The notes beneath the pieces are model-generated. The model was not told where the DNA came from. It was given only the letters and a program-made list of their open reading frames with translations, and did not search any database. The position numbers and the translations under genes are program-made. A DNA stretch of 64,000 bases from Insolitispirillum peregrinum (lineage in GTDB: Bacteria; Pseudomonadota; Alphaproteobacteria; Rhodospirillales; Rhodospirillaceae), in NCBI RefSeq assembly GCF_042665255.1, contig NZ_JBHTCD010000013.1; one strand, written 5' to 3'. This document shows, piece after piece, positions 9,866 to 17,352 of this stretch (positions within the stretch are counted from its first letter, which is position 1; every line of letters begins with the position of its first letter).

Positions 9866-10332
9866 TGGTGGACGTTGTCGACAAGGCGACCCGCAGCCGG
9901 ATGATGTCCGGCATCCGGGGGAAAGACACCAAACCAGAGCTGCTGGTGCGCAAGGCCCTGCATGCCCGGGGATTTCGCTACCGGCTGCATGTCGCCGGTT
10001 TGCCCGGGAAGCCCGATCTTGTTTTCCCCAGGTACCGGGCGGTCCTGTTCATCCATGGATGCTTCTGGCACGGGCATGATTGCCGGTATTTCAGGCTGCC
10101 TGCCACCAGGCCGGAGTTCTGGACGCAGAAAATCACGGGCAACCAGGATCGTGACCGCCGCCAGTTGCATATCCTTGAAGAGGCCGGATGGCGCACGTTG
10201 GTGGTCTGGGAGTGCATGACACGGAAAGGTTCCGCCATTCCTTTCGATAGTCTGGTTGATTGTATTGCGGACTGGCTGGTCACGGGTAAAAATCCGCCCT
10301 TTGCCGATGCGGATGGACGTGATGTTCAGTGA
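9862..10332 (+). CDS. vsr: very short patch repair endonuclease Vsr
   Basis: Nicks next to T:G mismatches formed when 5-methylcytosine deaminates in the methylated site, starting repair back to C:G. The 156-residue product has the standard length. Family features seen are the DKATRSRMMSGIRGKDTKPE N-terminus, the catalytic aspartate in LPGKPDLVFP, FIHGCFWHGHDC with the metal-binding Cys/His residues, and the GWRTLVVWEC strand. It starts at GTG 9862 inside the methylase stop (GTGATG; ATG 9865 is equally possible), so translation is coupled to the methylase. It overlaps the restriction gene downstream by 11 nt. Confidence 0.93.
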   Translation: MMVDVVDKATRSRMMSGIRGKDTKPELLVRKALHARGFRYRLHVAGLPGKPDLVFPRYRAVLFIHGCFWHGHDCRYFRLPATRPEFWTQKITGNQDRDRRQLHILEEAGWRTLVVWECMTRKGSAIPFDSLVDCIADWLVTGKNPPFADADGRDVQ

Positions 10333-11629
10333 CAGGATCAGTGATTATTTCGAGGGAGTCGCAGCAAAGTACCTCAGCGCGGTGGATGCTGATCCGGCAC
10401 GCTCCAACGGTCATGAGATCGGGGGCTTGCCGAAGGCCGGTTTCAGGGACCATCTCGGGACTCCGGGCAAGGATCAGGAATTCCGGTTCCGGGCCAGGCA
10501 GGTCTATATCAGTGACGAGGCCGACGTGCCGGTCATTGCTGACAGTCACGTCACCTGGTATGACGTCCGCAGGCGACAGGAACACAGGTCAGCGGAATAC
10601 CGGCTGTATTATTACGACAGCCCGGTGACGGGCTGTCTGTCGGAGGGGGATTTTTTTCTGGTGGCGAAACTGAGGGAAGGGGTGCTGCCTCCCCTCCCTG
10701 AGGCCCTGCGCAACGACACGCCTGTTTCTGGTGCGCTGCTGATGATCTTTACCCCGGCAGGCAGTTCCATTGAACACCAGTTGCGGGCCATGTTTGGTCT
10801 GGAGGCTGTCGATGCAGCCTTTCGCCCGGGCAGACTGGACGCGGTGGATATGGTGCTGCCGCTCAGGATGATGCTGGAAGACCTGGGGCTGGAGGTGGAG
10901 GCAAGGTCTTCTTCCCCTGATGCCTGGCTTGATCGGCTGCTTGAGACGTTTGGTGGCAAGGAGTTCCCCGCAACTGCGGCCTTTTCCCGGTTTGCGCGTG
11001 AGAGCCTTGCGGCTGACCTGTCGCCTCTCGACGATCCCGACGCAACCCTGATGGCATGGATGGAGCATGAAGAAAGCCTGTTCCGCCTTTACGAACGCCA
11101 TATCGTCCAGGCACGGCTGAAGGCCGGTTTCGGAGAGAACGGGGAAGATGTTGATGCGTTCATCAGTTTTTCACTGAGCGTGCAGAACCGGAGAAAATCC
11201 AGGGTAGGGCACGCCTTTGAAGGGCATCTGGACTGTCTGTTCAGGTCGCATTATCTGCGGTTCGAGCAAGGGTGCGGGAAAGGCAGGGTGACGGAAAACA
11301 ACGCAAAGCCGGATTTCATGTTTCCATCCTTTGCGTCCTACCATGATCCGCAGTTTCCTGCCGCCTGCCTGATGATGCTGGGGGCCAAGACAACCTGCAA
11401 GGACCGCTGGCGGCAAGTTCTGTCAGAAGCAAACCGCATTCCGTCCAAACACCTGGTGACGCTGGAGGCAGCAATCAGCAAGGCGCAACTGGAGGAGATG
11501 CGGTCGCACGCATTGCATCTGGTGATTCCCTCGGCAATCCATGCCACCTACCCGGCAGGAAATCGTGGCTATCTTATGACTGTGCAACAATTCATCCAGG
11601 CCGTTCAGCATGTGGGTAACGGGGGCTGA
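10322..11629 (+). CDS. EcoRII-type type IIE restriction endonuclease
   Basis: Restriction enzyme predicted to cleave CCWGG and to need two sites. The 435-residue product has an N-terminal part consistent with the B3-like effector domain of EcoRII (residues about 60-180) and a C-terminal PD-(D/E)xK catalytic domain. D331 in KPDFMFP, Y340 in SYHD, and K356 and K360 in GAKTTCKDRWRQ have the spacing I recall for D299, Y308, K324 and K328 of EcoRII. The sequence from TTCKDRWRQVL to the end follows the EcoRII pattern closely. The start ATG 10322 has GGA about 8 nt upstream; ATGs at 10307 and 10313 are alternatives. It is the third gene of a methylase-vsr-endonuclease operon. Confidence 0.9.
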   Translation: MFSDRISDYFEGVAAKYLSAVDADPARSNGHEIGGLPKAGFRDHLGTPGKDQEFRFRARQVYISDEADVPVIADSHVTWYDVRRRQEHRSAEYRLYYYDSPVTGCLSEGDFFLVAKLREGVLPPLPEALRNDTPVSGALLMIFTPAGSSIEHQLRAMFGLEAVDAAFRPGRLDAVDMVLPLRMMLEDLGLEVEARSSSPDAWLDRLLETFGGKEFPATAAFSRFARESLAADLSPLDDPDATLMAWMEHEESLFRLYERHIVQARLKAGFGENGEDVDAFISFSLSVQNRRKSRVGHAFEGHLDCLFRSHYLRFEQGCGKGRVTENNAKPDFMFPSFASYHDPQFPAACLMMLGAKTTCKDRWRQVLSEANRIPSKHLVTLEAAISKAQLEEMRSHALHLVIPSAIHATYPAGNRGYLMTVQQFIQAVQHVGNGG

Positions 11630-11775
11630 GGTTTGATTCACCTCAAGCCGGACGGTTTTCCTTCACCTGCTCATCTGTCGTGACCAGACGGAAACCGGCA
11701 GGCGATCCGCCTTGGTTTCGTCAGTCTCTGCCCGGGAAAATCTTTTCGGCTGTTGGTCACTCACCAACCGCGCTT

Positions 11776-11875
11776 AGACCAGCGTGCGTTAAATGTGACG
11801 CAGGCACGCTGGTCTAATCTTTTGATCTGTCGCAGTGATAGCGCGCAAAACCGGAACCACTTTTGCGCTCACAGC
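11776..11875 (-). repeat. degraded RIME-like element (modules B and A)
   Basis: A perfect 12-bp inverted repeat (agaccagcgtgc at 776-787 with gcacgctggtct at 804-815 of this kilobase) is followed by a degraded inverted module A with the core ccggaaccacttttgcgc. It overlaps the last codons of the LysR-type gene and closes the right side of the defence island. The gap before it (11630-11775) holds no gene. Confidence 0.7.
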
Positions 11876-12783
11876 TCCAGGCTTTTGCTCGCGGCTTTCA
11901 GCAAAGGAGTGATGTCGTCTTTCAGCCAGTTGATCAGCGCGTGGGTTCGTGCAGGCATCAGGTGGGCATGGGGGTAGACAATGCTGATGGGACGCTGGGG
12001 AGGCTCGAAATCCTCGAGAACGGGGAGCAGGCGCCCGGCCTTGATATGGTCGGCAATCTGGTAGGAAAAGAACATGCCGAATCCCGCCCCGGCCAGGCAG
12101 GCATCGATGGCACAGGCTACATGGCTGAATTCCAGATTGCCCTGGACGGGCAGGCTGATGGTCCGCCCCTGATCGTCAAAGCTCCACCAGCTTTGCGCCG
12201 CAGCGGAAAAGGCAATGCACGAAGCCCCCGGAAGATGGCGAGGATGGGCAGGGGGGCCGACCTGCGCCAGGTACTCCGGCGAGGCGACCACCACCCTGCG
12301 CACTTTCCCGATTTGTTGGGCAATCAGGGAGGAGTCTTCCAGCAGGCCGATGCGGATACCCAGATCAATCCGCTCTTCCAGCAGGTTTCGCATATGGTCG
12401 GACAGGGACACCGTACAGCGGACTTTGGGATATCGCCGGGCAAAGCGGGTCACGGCCGGGGCAACATACATTTGACCAAACAGCACCGGGGCGGTGATGA
12501 CAATTGGCCCACGCAGGTCTTGTCCTTCATCACGCAAGGACATCTCGGCTTCTTCCACCGCCTGTAGCAGGTCGCGGCAACTTTCCAGGTATCGGCGACC
12601 TTCGTCCGTCAAGGCAATCCGGCGCGTACTGCGGTTGATCAAGCGGACGCCGAGCTTTTCTTCAAGGCCCGCCAACACGCGGACAACGGTGGGCAAAGAC
12701 ATGTTTTCTGCCCGTGCAGCGGCGCTTAGGCCACCGTGATCGGCGATGGCGACGAAGGTAGCCATGGCTTTGAGCTTGTCCAC
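11869..12783 (-). CDS. LysR-family transcriptional regulator
   Basis: DNA-binding regulator of 304 residues with an N-terminal winged helix-turn-helix (FVAIADHGGLSAAARAENMS at about 10-29, typical of LysR) and a substrate-binding domain from about residue 90. It starts at GTG 12783 with GGAG upstream. It diverges from a GST gene, and by the usual LysR logic it probably controls that gene together with its own. The C-terminal codons run into a RIME-like repeat, so the last residues may not be native to the family. Confidence 0.9.
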   Translation of the reverse strand: MDKLKAMATFVAIADHGGLSAAARAENMSLPTVVRVLAGLEEKLGVRLINRSTRRIALTDEGRRYLESCRDLLQAVEEAEMSLRDEGQDLRGPIVITAPVLFGQMYVAPAVTRFARRYPKVRCTVSLSDHMRNLLEERIDLGIRIGLLEDSSLIAQQIGKVRRVVVASPEYLAQVGPPAHPRHLPGASCIAFSAAAQSWWSFDDQGRTISLPVQGNLEFSHVACAIDACLAGAGFGMFFSYQIADHIKAGRLLPVLEDFEPPQRPISIVYPHAHLMPARTHALINWLKDDITPLLKAASKSLEL

Positions 12784-12812
12784 GGGCGATTACTCCATTT
12801 TTTGAAGTGATG

Positions 12813-12839
12813 ATGTTCTTTTTATGTATCTATGAACAT
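12813..12839. promoter_or_regulatory. candidate LysR operator between divergent genes
   Basis: A perfect 6-bp inverted repeat atgttc (12813-12818) and gaacat (12834-12839), 15 bp apart, lies in the 92-bp spacer between the LysR-type gene and the GST gene. Position and dyad form fit a LysR-type site. Confidence 0.45.
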
Positions 12840-12875
12840 TTATGGCAATAATACACACTGCAAACCAAGGGGACA

Positions 12876-13532
12876 ATGAACGAAACAGGGATACTCGGAA
12901 TGGAAAACATTAGCGCTCCCATCAAATTTTATCGTTTTGAAAAATCAGGGCATAGCCACAAGGTTCAGCTCTTTCTGTCCTTATTGGGGCTGCCGACAGA
13001 AAATATTGACGTGGATTTGCTCGGTGGTGAGCAACGGACCCCGGCTTTTTTGAAAATGAATCCCTTTGGGACTGTGCCGGTCATTCAGGATGGCGCGGTG
13101 ACCGTTGCGGACTCCCACGCCATTCTGGTCTATCTGGCGCTGACCTACGCCGACGAGACGTGGTACCCGCGTGATCCGCAACAGGCGGCTCAGGTGCAGC
13201 GGTGGCTTTCGGTGTCGGCAGGGATGCTGGCTTTCGGGCCATGTGCAGCCCGGCTCATTACCGTTTTTGGTGTGGAGTTCAACCCGCAAGAGGTGATCGC
13301 GCGGGCGCATGCCTTGTTGTCCGTGATGGAGCAGGAGGTGTCAGAACGCCCGTTCCTGACCGGTGATGTGCCGACCATTGCCGACGTGGCCAACTACGCC
13401 TATGTCGCTCACGCCCCGGAAGGGAACGTCTCGCTGGCAGACTATCCGCATGTGCGGGCCTGGCTGGCCCGCATCGAAGCTTTGCCGGGCTTTGTCCCAA
13501 TGCCCGGAACCGCCATCGGCCTGGTGGCCTAA
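12876..13532 (+). CDS. glutathione S-transferase family protein
   Basis: Cytosolic thioredoxin-fold transferase of 218 residues that likely conjugates or reduces electrophiles with glutathione. The N-terminal domain has the glutathione-contact segment GTVPVIQDG followed by VADSHAILVYL (about residues 66-85), and the all-helical C-terminal domain includes the PTIADVANYAY capping box. The ATG at 12876 has an AAGGGG site; a second ATG at 12900 is less well placed. It lies 4 nt before a flavin-binding protein gene and is divergent from a LysR-type regulator, so these two genes probably form a regulated stress operon. Confidence 0.9.
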   Translation: MNETGILGMENISAPIKFYRFEKSGHSHKVQLFLSLLGLPTENIDVDLLGGEQRTPAFLKMNPFGTVPVIQDGAVTVADSHAILVYLALTYADETWYPRDPQQAAQVQRWLSVSAGMLAFGPCAARLITVFGVEFNPQEVIARAHALLSVMEQEVSERPFLTGDVPTIADVANYAYVAHAPEGNVSLADYPHVRAWLARIEALPGFVPMPGTAIGLVA

Positions 13533-13536
13533 GGCA

Positions 13537-14487
13537 ATGGAAGATGCTCTGTTTCACCAGGGGGAATTGACGTTACAAGACCGCGTGGGGTCACGAGAGC
13601 GTCTTTCGATGGCTGCGGCAAAACTGATCCGCCCGGCGTTAAGCGAAAAGCATCAGGCTTTCTTTTCCGCCCTGCCGTGGGTTTTGCTGGCGGGGCAGGA
13701 TCCGACAGGCCGCTTGTGGGCCAGTCTACGGTATGGAGAGCCGGGGTTTATCCGCGTTCTGGCCCCTGATGTGGTGCAAATCCGCGGTCAGGCCCTGACG
13801 GACGATCCACTTGCCGGGGCATGGCGGCCGGGGCAGACGGTGGCGATGCTGGGGCTGGCGGCCCATATTCAGCGGCGAAACCGGGTGAACGGCGTTATCC
13901 TGGAGGTGAACGACGGGGGGATTACCCTGTCCGTCCAGCAATCCTATGGGAATTGCCCAAAATATATCACGCCCCGCCTCATTTCCTTGCTGCCGTTGAG
14001 CGAACCGCAGCAAAGCTGGCCGGTCGAGACAGGTCAGAGCCTGAGCGCAACAGCGCGGGCACTGATCCAGACTGCTGACACGCTGTTTATTGCCTCGGCC
14101 CATCCGGGGGAAGCATCCGCGTCGCGTCGCGCTCAGGGGGCAGATATCTCTCATCGCGGAGGAGACGCGGGATTTGTTGGCATTCAGCCCGATGGCAGCC
14201 TTGTCCTGCCCGATTACAGCGGCAACCAGTACTTTAACACTCTGGGGAATATCCTGTTAAATCGACAGGTTGGCTTGCTGTTGATCGACACGGCAACTGC
14301 CCGTCCCTTATGGATCCGTGCCGAGGCCCACCTTTGCGATGATCCCGGGGCCGTCGCCAAATTCCCCAGAGCCGAACGGTTGTTGATCCTGTCGGTGACA
14401 GAATGGCGCCTCGCGCACTCTGCGCTGCCGTTGTGCTGGCAGCCTGTGCCGCAAGATGGGTGCGAATCCCTTTCCCATGCTGGTTAA
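13537..14487 (+). CDS. pyridoxamine 5'-phosphate oxidase-like FMN-binding protein
   Basis: Protein of 316 residues of the flavin-nucleotide-binding split-barrel superfamily. The SYGNCPKYI segment near residue 140 is the recognisable family signature, and the preceding WVLLAGQDPTGRLWAS strand is typical. The enzymatic role is unknown. The ATG at 13537 follows the GST stop by 4 nt with AAGG overlapping the junction, which indicates cotranscription. The longer frame starting at 13363 lies inside the GST gene and was rejected. Confidence 0.82.
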   Translation: MEDALFHQGELTLQDRVGSRERLSMAAAKLIRPALSEKHQAFFSALPWVLLAGQDPTGRLWASLRYGEPGFIRVLAPDVVQIRGQALTDDPLAGAWRPGQTVAMLGLAAHIQRRNRVNGVILEVNDGGITLSVQQSYGNCPKYITPRLISLLPLSEPQQSWPVETGQSLSATARALIQTADTLFIASAHPGEASASRRAQGADISHRGGDAGFVGIQPDGSLVLPDYSGNQYFNTLGNILLNRQVGLLLIDTATARPLWIRAEAHLCDDPGAVAKFPRAERLLILSVTEWRLAHSALPLCWQPVPQDGCESLSHAG

Positions 14488-14506
14488 AAAGGCTGAAACA
14501 ACAGCC

Positions 14507-14606
14507 AGACCAGCGTGCATTAAATCCGACGCAGGCACGCTGGTCTAACCTTTTGTTCTGTCGCATTTTTCTGCGAAAACCGGTTCCCACTTTTCGCACA
14601 ATGCTC
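14507..14606 (-). repeat. complete RIME-like element
   Basis: A perfect 12-bp inverted repeat (14507-14518 with 14535-14546) is followed by an inverted copy of module A with the core gcgaaaaccggttcccac, ending near 14606. This is the most complete two-module copy on this strand. The rest of the 195-bp gap has no gene. Confidence 0.8.
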
Positions 14607-14682
14607 GATCCAGGACTTTTTGAATAAATAACAGCACGTTGGCCTATGCCGGGGAAACCGGAACACGCCCAGGGGAGGTTAC

Positions 14683-15624
14683 ATGAGCGTCAAACTGGTT
14701 GTTTTGACCCTGCTGTCGTTGCTGGCATTTGCCGGGAACTCATTGTTGTGCCGGTTGGCGCTAAAGGAAACCTCCATTGATCCGACCACCTTTATCATGG
14801 TGCGCCTGGTGTCAGGAGCGGCGGTGCTGTGGCTGGTTCTGGTCCTGCAAAAGCGACTGAGGCACATCGAAGGCTCGTGGCTGGGGGCTGGGGCCTTGTT
14901 TGCTTATGCGATCACCTTTGCCCTGGCCTATGCGGCGATCCCGGCAGGAACCGGGGCGCTGCTGCTGTTTGCTGCGATTCAGATCAGCATGATTTTGTAC
15001 GGACTGACCATTGGCGAGCGGCTGTCTCCGGTGCAGGGGATTGGGTTTGCCTTTGCCGTTGGTGGTCTGGTGCTGCTGATGCTGCCCAGCCTGGGGGCGC
15101 CACCGTTGTTGAATGCGGGATTCATGATCCTGTCGGGGCTGAGCTGGAGTGTTTATTCTCTGGTTGGGCGCAAGGCCAGGGATCCAGTCAACGCAACGGC
15201 CGGAAACTTCATTCGTGCAGCTCCGATTGCCCTGGCGCTGTTTGCGGTGATGTTTACCGTCTCTACGCCGTCGCTGGATGGCCTGGGGATGGTGTATGGT
15301 CTGCTCTCCGGGGGGATTACCTCGGGGTTGGGGTATATTTTGTGGTACGCAGCCCTGAAGGAACTCAACGTCACCCATGCGGCAACCGTGCAGTTGAGTG
15401 TTCCGGTGATAACGGCCTTTGGCGGGGCACTGTTCCTGGGCGAAGCCATTACGCAGGTTCTGGTCATCGCCTCGGTGGCAATTGTCGTCGGGATTGCCTT
15501 GGTGGTGCTGGTCAAAAAGAAGCCCGCTCCCGCACCGGAGGTTGAGGAGGGCGATGAAAGTGCCGGGGATGCCCTGTTGGTTGAGGCCGGCCCTGCCCCG
15601 GCTGGCGAGACATCCGAGCGGTAA
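14683..15624 (+). CDS. EamA-domain (DMT superfamily) transporter
   Basis: Inner-membrane protein of 313 residues with two EamA repeats and about ten hydrophobic segments, a type that usually exports metabolites. The N-terminal GNSLLCRLAL and the second-repeat SGLSWSVYSLVGRKA and LGYILWYAALKEL segments are typical. A 40-residue acidic and proline-rich tail follows the last helix. The ATG has a strong GGGGAGG site about 5 nt upstream. The substrate is unknown. Confidence 0.87.
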   Translation: MSVKLVVLTLLSLLAFAGNSLLCRLALKETSIDPTTFIMVRLVSGAAVLWLVLVLQKRLRHIEGSWLGAGALFAYAITFALAYAAIPAGTGALLLFAAIQISMILYGLTIGERLSPVQGIGFAFAVGGLVLLMLPSLGAPPLLNAGFMILSGLSWSVYSLVGRKARDPVNATAGNFIRAAPIALALFAVMFTVSTPSLDGLGMVYGLLSGGITSGLGYILWYAALKELNVTHAATVQLSVPVITAFGGALFLGEAITQVLVIASVAIVVGIALVVLVKKKPAPAPEVEEGDESAGDALLVEAGPAPAGETSER

Positions 15625-15653
15625 AGGGCTCCTGCCCCTGCGTCATTGCTGTT

Positions 15654-15683
15654 GGGTACCGTGATAACCCTTTCACGGTACCC
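15654..15683. terminator. hairpin between convergent genes
   Basis: A perfect 11-bp stem (gggtaccgtga, 15654-15664, with 15673-15683) and an 8-nt loop lie between the convergent EamA and DUF2892 genes. No long T run follows, so it may be a bidirectional terminator or an RNA-stabilising hairpin. Confidence 0.5.
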
Positions 15684-15702
15684 GGCGCGCACAGCCCTCA
15701 AA

Positions 15703-15909
15703 TCACGAAAACGCACACCCCGGCTTGGCCCCCAGCTTCTTCAGCACCATCGCCAGCGGGCAAAAGCCGGTGAAGGCCGCCTGGGTCATGTTCAGGCCGA
15801 CAAAGGCGGTCAGGTACAACGGCCATCTCTGATCCAGCAGAAAGTGAGCGGCCAGGGTGGCGAGGATCATCACCCCGGCAAAGGCCAGCACAATACGGTC
15901 AATGGTCAT
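15703..15909 (-). CDS. DUF2892 small membrane protein (YgaP-type TM domain)
   Basis: Protein of 68 residues with two hydrophobic segments (about 6-24 and 30-48) and a short cytoplasmic end LKKLGAKPGCAFS. It matches the membrane hairpin found at the C-terminus of rhodanese YgaP and in small DUF2892 proteins, which often accompany sulfide-responsive regulators. It overlaps the ArsR-family gene by 11 nt and is its second cistron. A 107-nt part is duplicated at 6836-6942. The role in sulfur handling is inferred from context. Confidence 0.82.
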   Translation of the reverse strand: MTIDRIVLAFAGVMILATLAAHFLLDQRWPLYLTAFVGLNMTQAAFTGFCPLAMVLKKLGAKPGCAFS

Positions 15910-16231
15910 GGGAAGAGTCTCCGGGGTCTATGGGGGCTACGGGGCAAAACAGGTGGGCGAGGGTGCTGATCATGGCTTTCACAGCCTGCCCCTGCACGGC
16001 ATAGATGCTGTGCTGGCCGTCGCGGCGGACCGATACCAGCCCGTCCTTGCGCAGACGGGCCAGGTTTTGCGACAGCGCCGCCTGCCGCAGGCCGAGGGTG
16101 GCTTCCAGCTCGGAGACGGACTGCGGGCGGCGGACCAGATGGCACAGGATCATCAGCCGGTGCTCGTTGGCCAGCGATTGCAGCAGGGCGGCAGCCTCGC
16201 GGGCTTTGCTGTGGAAGGATTCGACATTCAT
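15899..16231 (-). CDS. ArsR-family regulator, SqrR/BigR-like cysteine pair
   Basis: Winged-helix repressor of 110 residues (EHRLMILCHL, then LRQAALSQNLARLRKDGLVSVRRDGQ as recognition helix and wing). Only two cysteines are present, C30 in the MILCHL helix and C96 near the C-terminus, which is the arrangement of the persulfide sensors SqrR and BigR; metal-binding ArsR motifs such as CVC are absent. It is cotranscribed with DUF2892 and diverges from an RND efflux pair, with a palindrome between them. The family is clear, while sensing of persulfide or another electrophile is an inference from the cysteine positions. Confidence 0.85.
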   Translation of the reverse strand: MNVESFHSKAREAAALLQSLANEHRLMILCHLVRRPQSVSELEATLGLRQAALSQNLARLRKDGLVSVRRDGQHSIYAVQGQAVKAMISTLAHLFCPVAPIDPGDSSHDH

Positions 16232-16240
16232 GGTTGCTAA

Positions 16241-16256
16241 ATTAGTTTAAATGAAT
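16241..16256. promoter_or_regulatory. candidate ArsR-family operator
   Basis: The sequence attagtttaaatgaat has the dyad form ATTnnTTTAAAnnAAT with 12 of 16 positions symmetric. It lies 10 bp upstream of the repressor start and 50 bp upstream of the RND adaptor start, where one bound repressor could control both directions. It resembles the AT-rich palindromes bound by BigR/SqrR proteins. Confidence 0.55.
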
Positions 16257-16305
16257 ATCTTGGTCAAGAGAGTGTTGTACCTCCTGTGCCAAGGATGCCG
16301 TCCTG

Positions 16306-17352
16306 ATGATACCCCCGTTTGTCTTCCCCCGCTGCTCTGCCGCCGTTGTGCTGCTGGCGTTGATGGCCCTGGCGGTGCCTGCCCATGCCGCCGAGCCACT
16401 GCTGACCATCCGCATGGAAACGGTCATTGACCGCAAGGCGGTGTTCGGCACCGTCGAGGCCGCCGATGTGCAGCAGGCCCGCGCCCGCATTGGCGGTACG
16501 GTGGCGGCGCGGCTGGTGGACGAGGGCGACCGGGTCAGCGACGGGCAGGTGGTGGCGATGATCGGCGACCCCAAGCTGGCGCTGAAGCTGCAATCGGCCC
16601 GCGCCGGTATCCAGTCGCTGCAGGCCGAGCGCGCTCAGGCGGCGACGGAACTGGAGCGGACGCAGACGTTGTTTGCGCAAGGGGTGGTGGCCAAGGCCCG
16701 GCTGGATACGGCGCGGACGGCGGTTGACGTGCTGGACCGCACCATTGCGGCGCAGGTGGCGGAAAGCCGGGTGGTGGAGCAGCAAAGCGCCGAAGGGGCA
16801 ATCAAGGCTCCGGGGGCCGGGCGGGTGCTGGAAGTGCTGGTGACGCCGGGGGCGGTGGTGATGGCTGGCGAGCCGGTGGCGACCATTGCCACCGGCGCCT
16901 ATGTGCTGCGGATCGAGGTTCCCGAGCGCCACGCCCGCTTCATCAAGGTGGGTGATCCGGTACAGGTCGGGCCGCGCGGGCTGGATGCGGCGCTGGAACC
17001 GCAACAGGGGACGCACCGGCAGGGAACGGTGCGGAAAGTCTACCCACGCCTTGGCAATGGCCGGGTGCAGGCGGATATCAGCGTTGACGGGCTGGGGGAT
17101 TATTTCGTCGGGGAACGGACGCTGGTGTGGGTTGGCACCGGTGAACGGTCGGTGATCCTGTTGCCGCCGGAGTTTCTGCGCCTGCGTTCGGGCGTGACCT
17201 TTGCCACCCTCGCCTCCGGGGCCGAAGTGGTGGTGCAGCCGGGGCAGACCATGCCGCAGGCGGATGGCAGCCTGCGCACGGAAATCCTGTCAGGGCTCAG
17301 CGCCGGGGATCAGGTGATCCGGCCCGTGCTGACGCAGGGGGCCGGACAATGA
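16306..17352 (+). CDS. RND efflux periplasmic adaptor subunit
   Basis: Membrane-fusion protein of 348 residues linking an inner-membrane RND pump to an outer-membrane channel. It has a Sec signal peptide (about residues 1-28, ending AHAAE), a split biotinyl-lipoyl domain (GGTVAARLVDEGDRVSDGQ, then APGAGRVLEVLVTPG) around a helical hairpin of about 60 residues, and a beta-barrel domain. The ATG at 16306 has AAGGA 10 nt upstream. It overlaps the pump gene by 4 nt. The outer-membrane partner is not encoded here. Confidence 0.9.
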   Translation: MIPPFVFPRCSAAVVLLALMALAVPAHAAEPLLTIRMETVIDRKAVFGTVEAADVQQARARIGGTVAARLVDEGDRVSDGQVVAMIGDPKLALKLQSARAGIQSLQAERAQAATELERTQTLFAQGVVAKARLDTARTAVDVLDRTIAAQVAESRVVEQQSAEGAIKAPGAGRVLEVLVTPGAVVMAGEPVATIATGAYVLRIEVPERHARFIKVGDPVQVGPRGLDAALEPQQGTHRQGTVRKVYPRLGNGRVQADISVDGLGDYFVGERTLVWVGTGERSVILLPPEFLRLRSGVTFATLASGAEVVVQPGQTMPQADGSLRTEILSGLSAGDQVIRPVLTQGAGQ

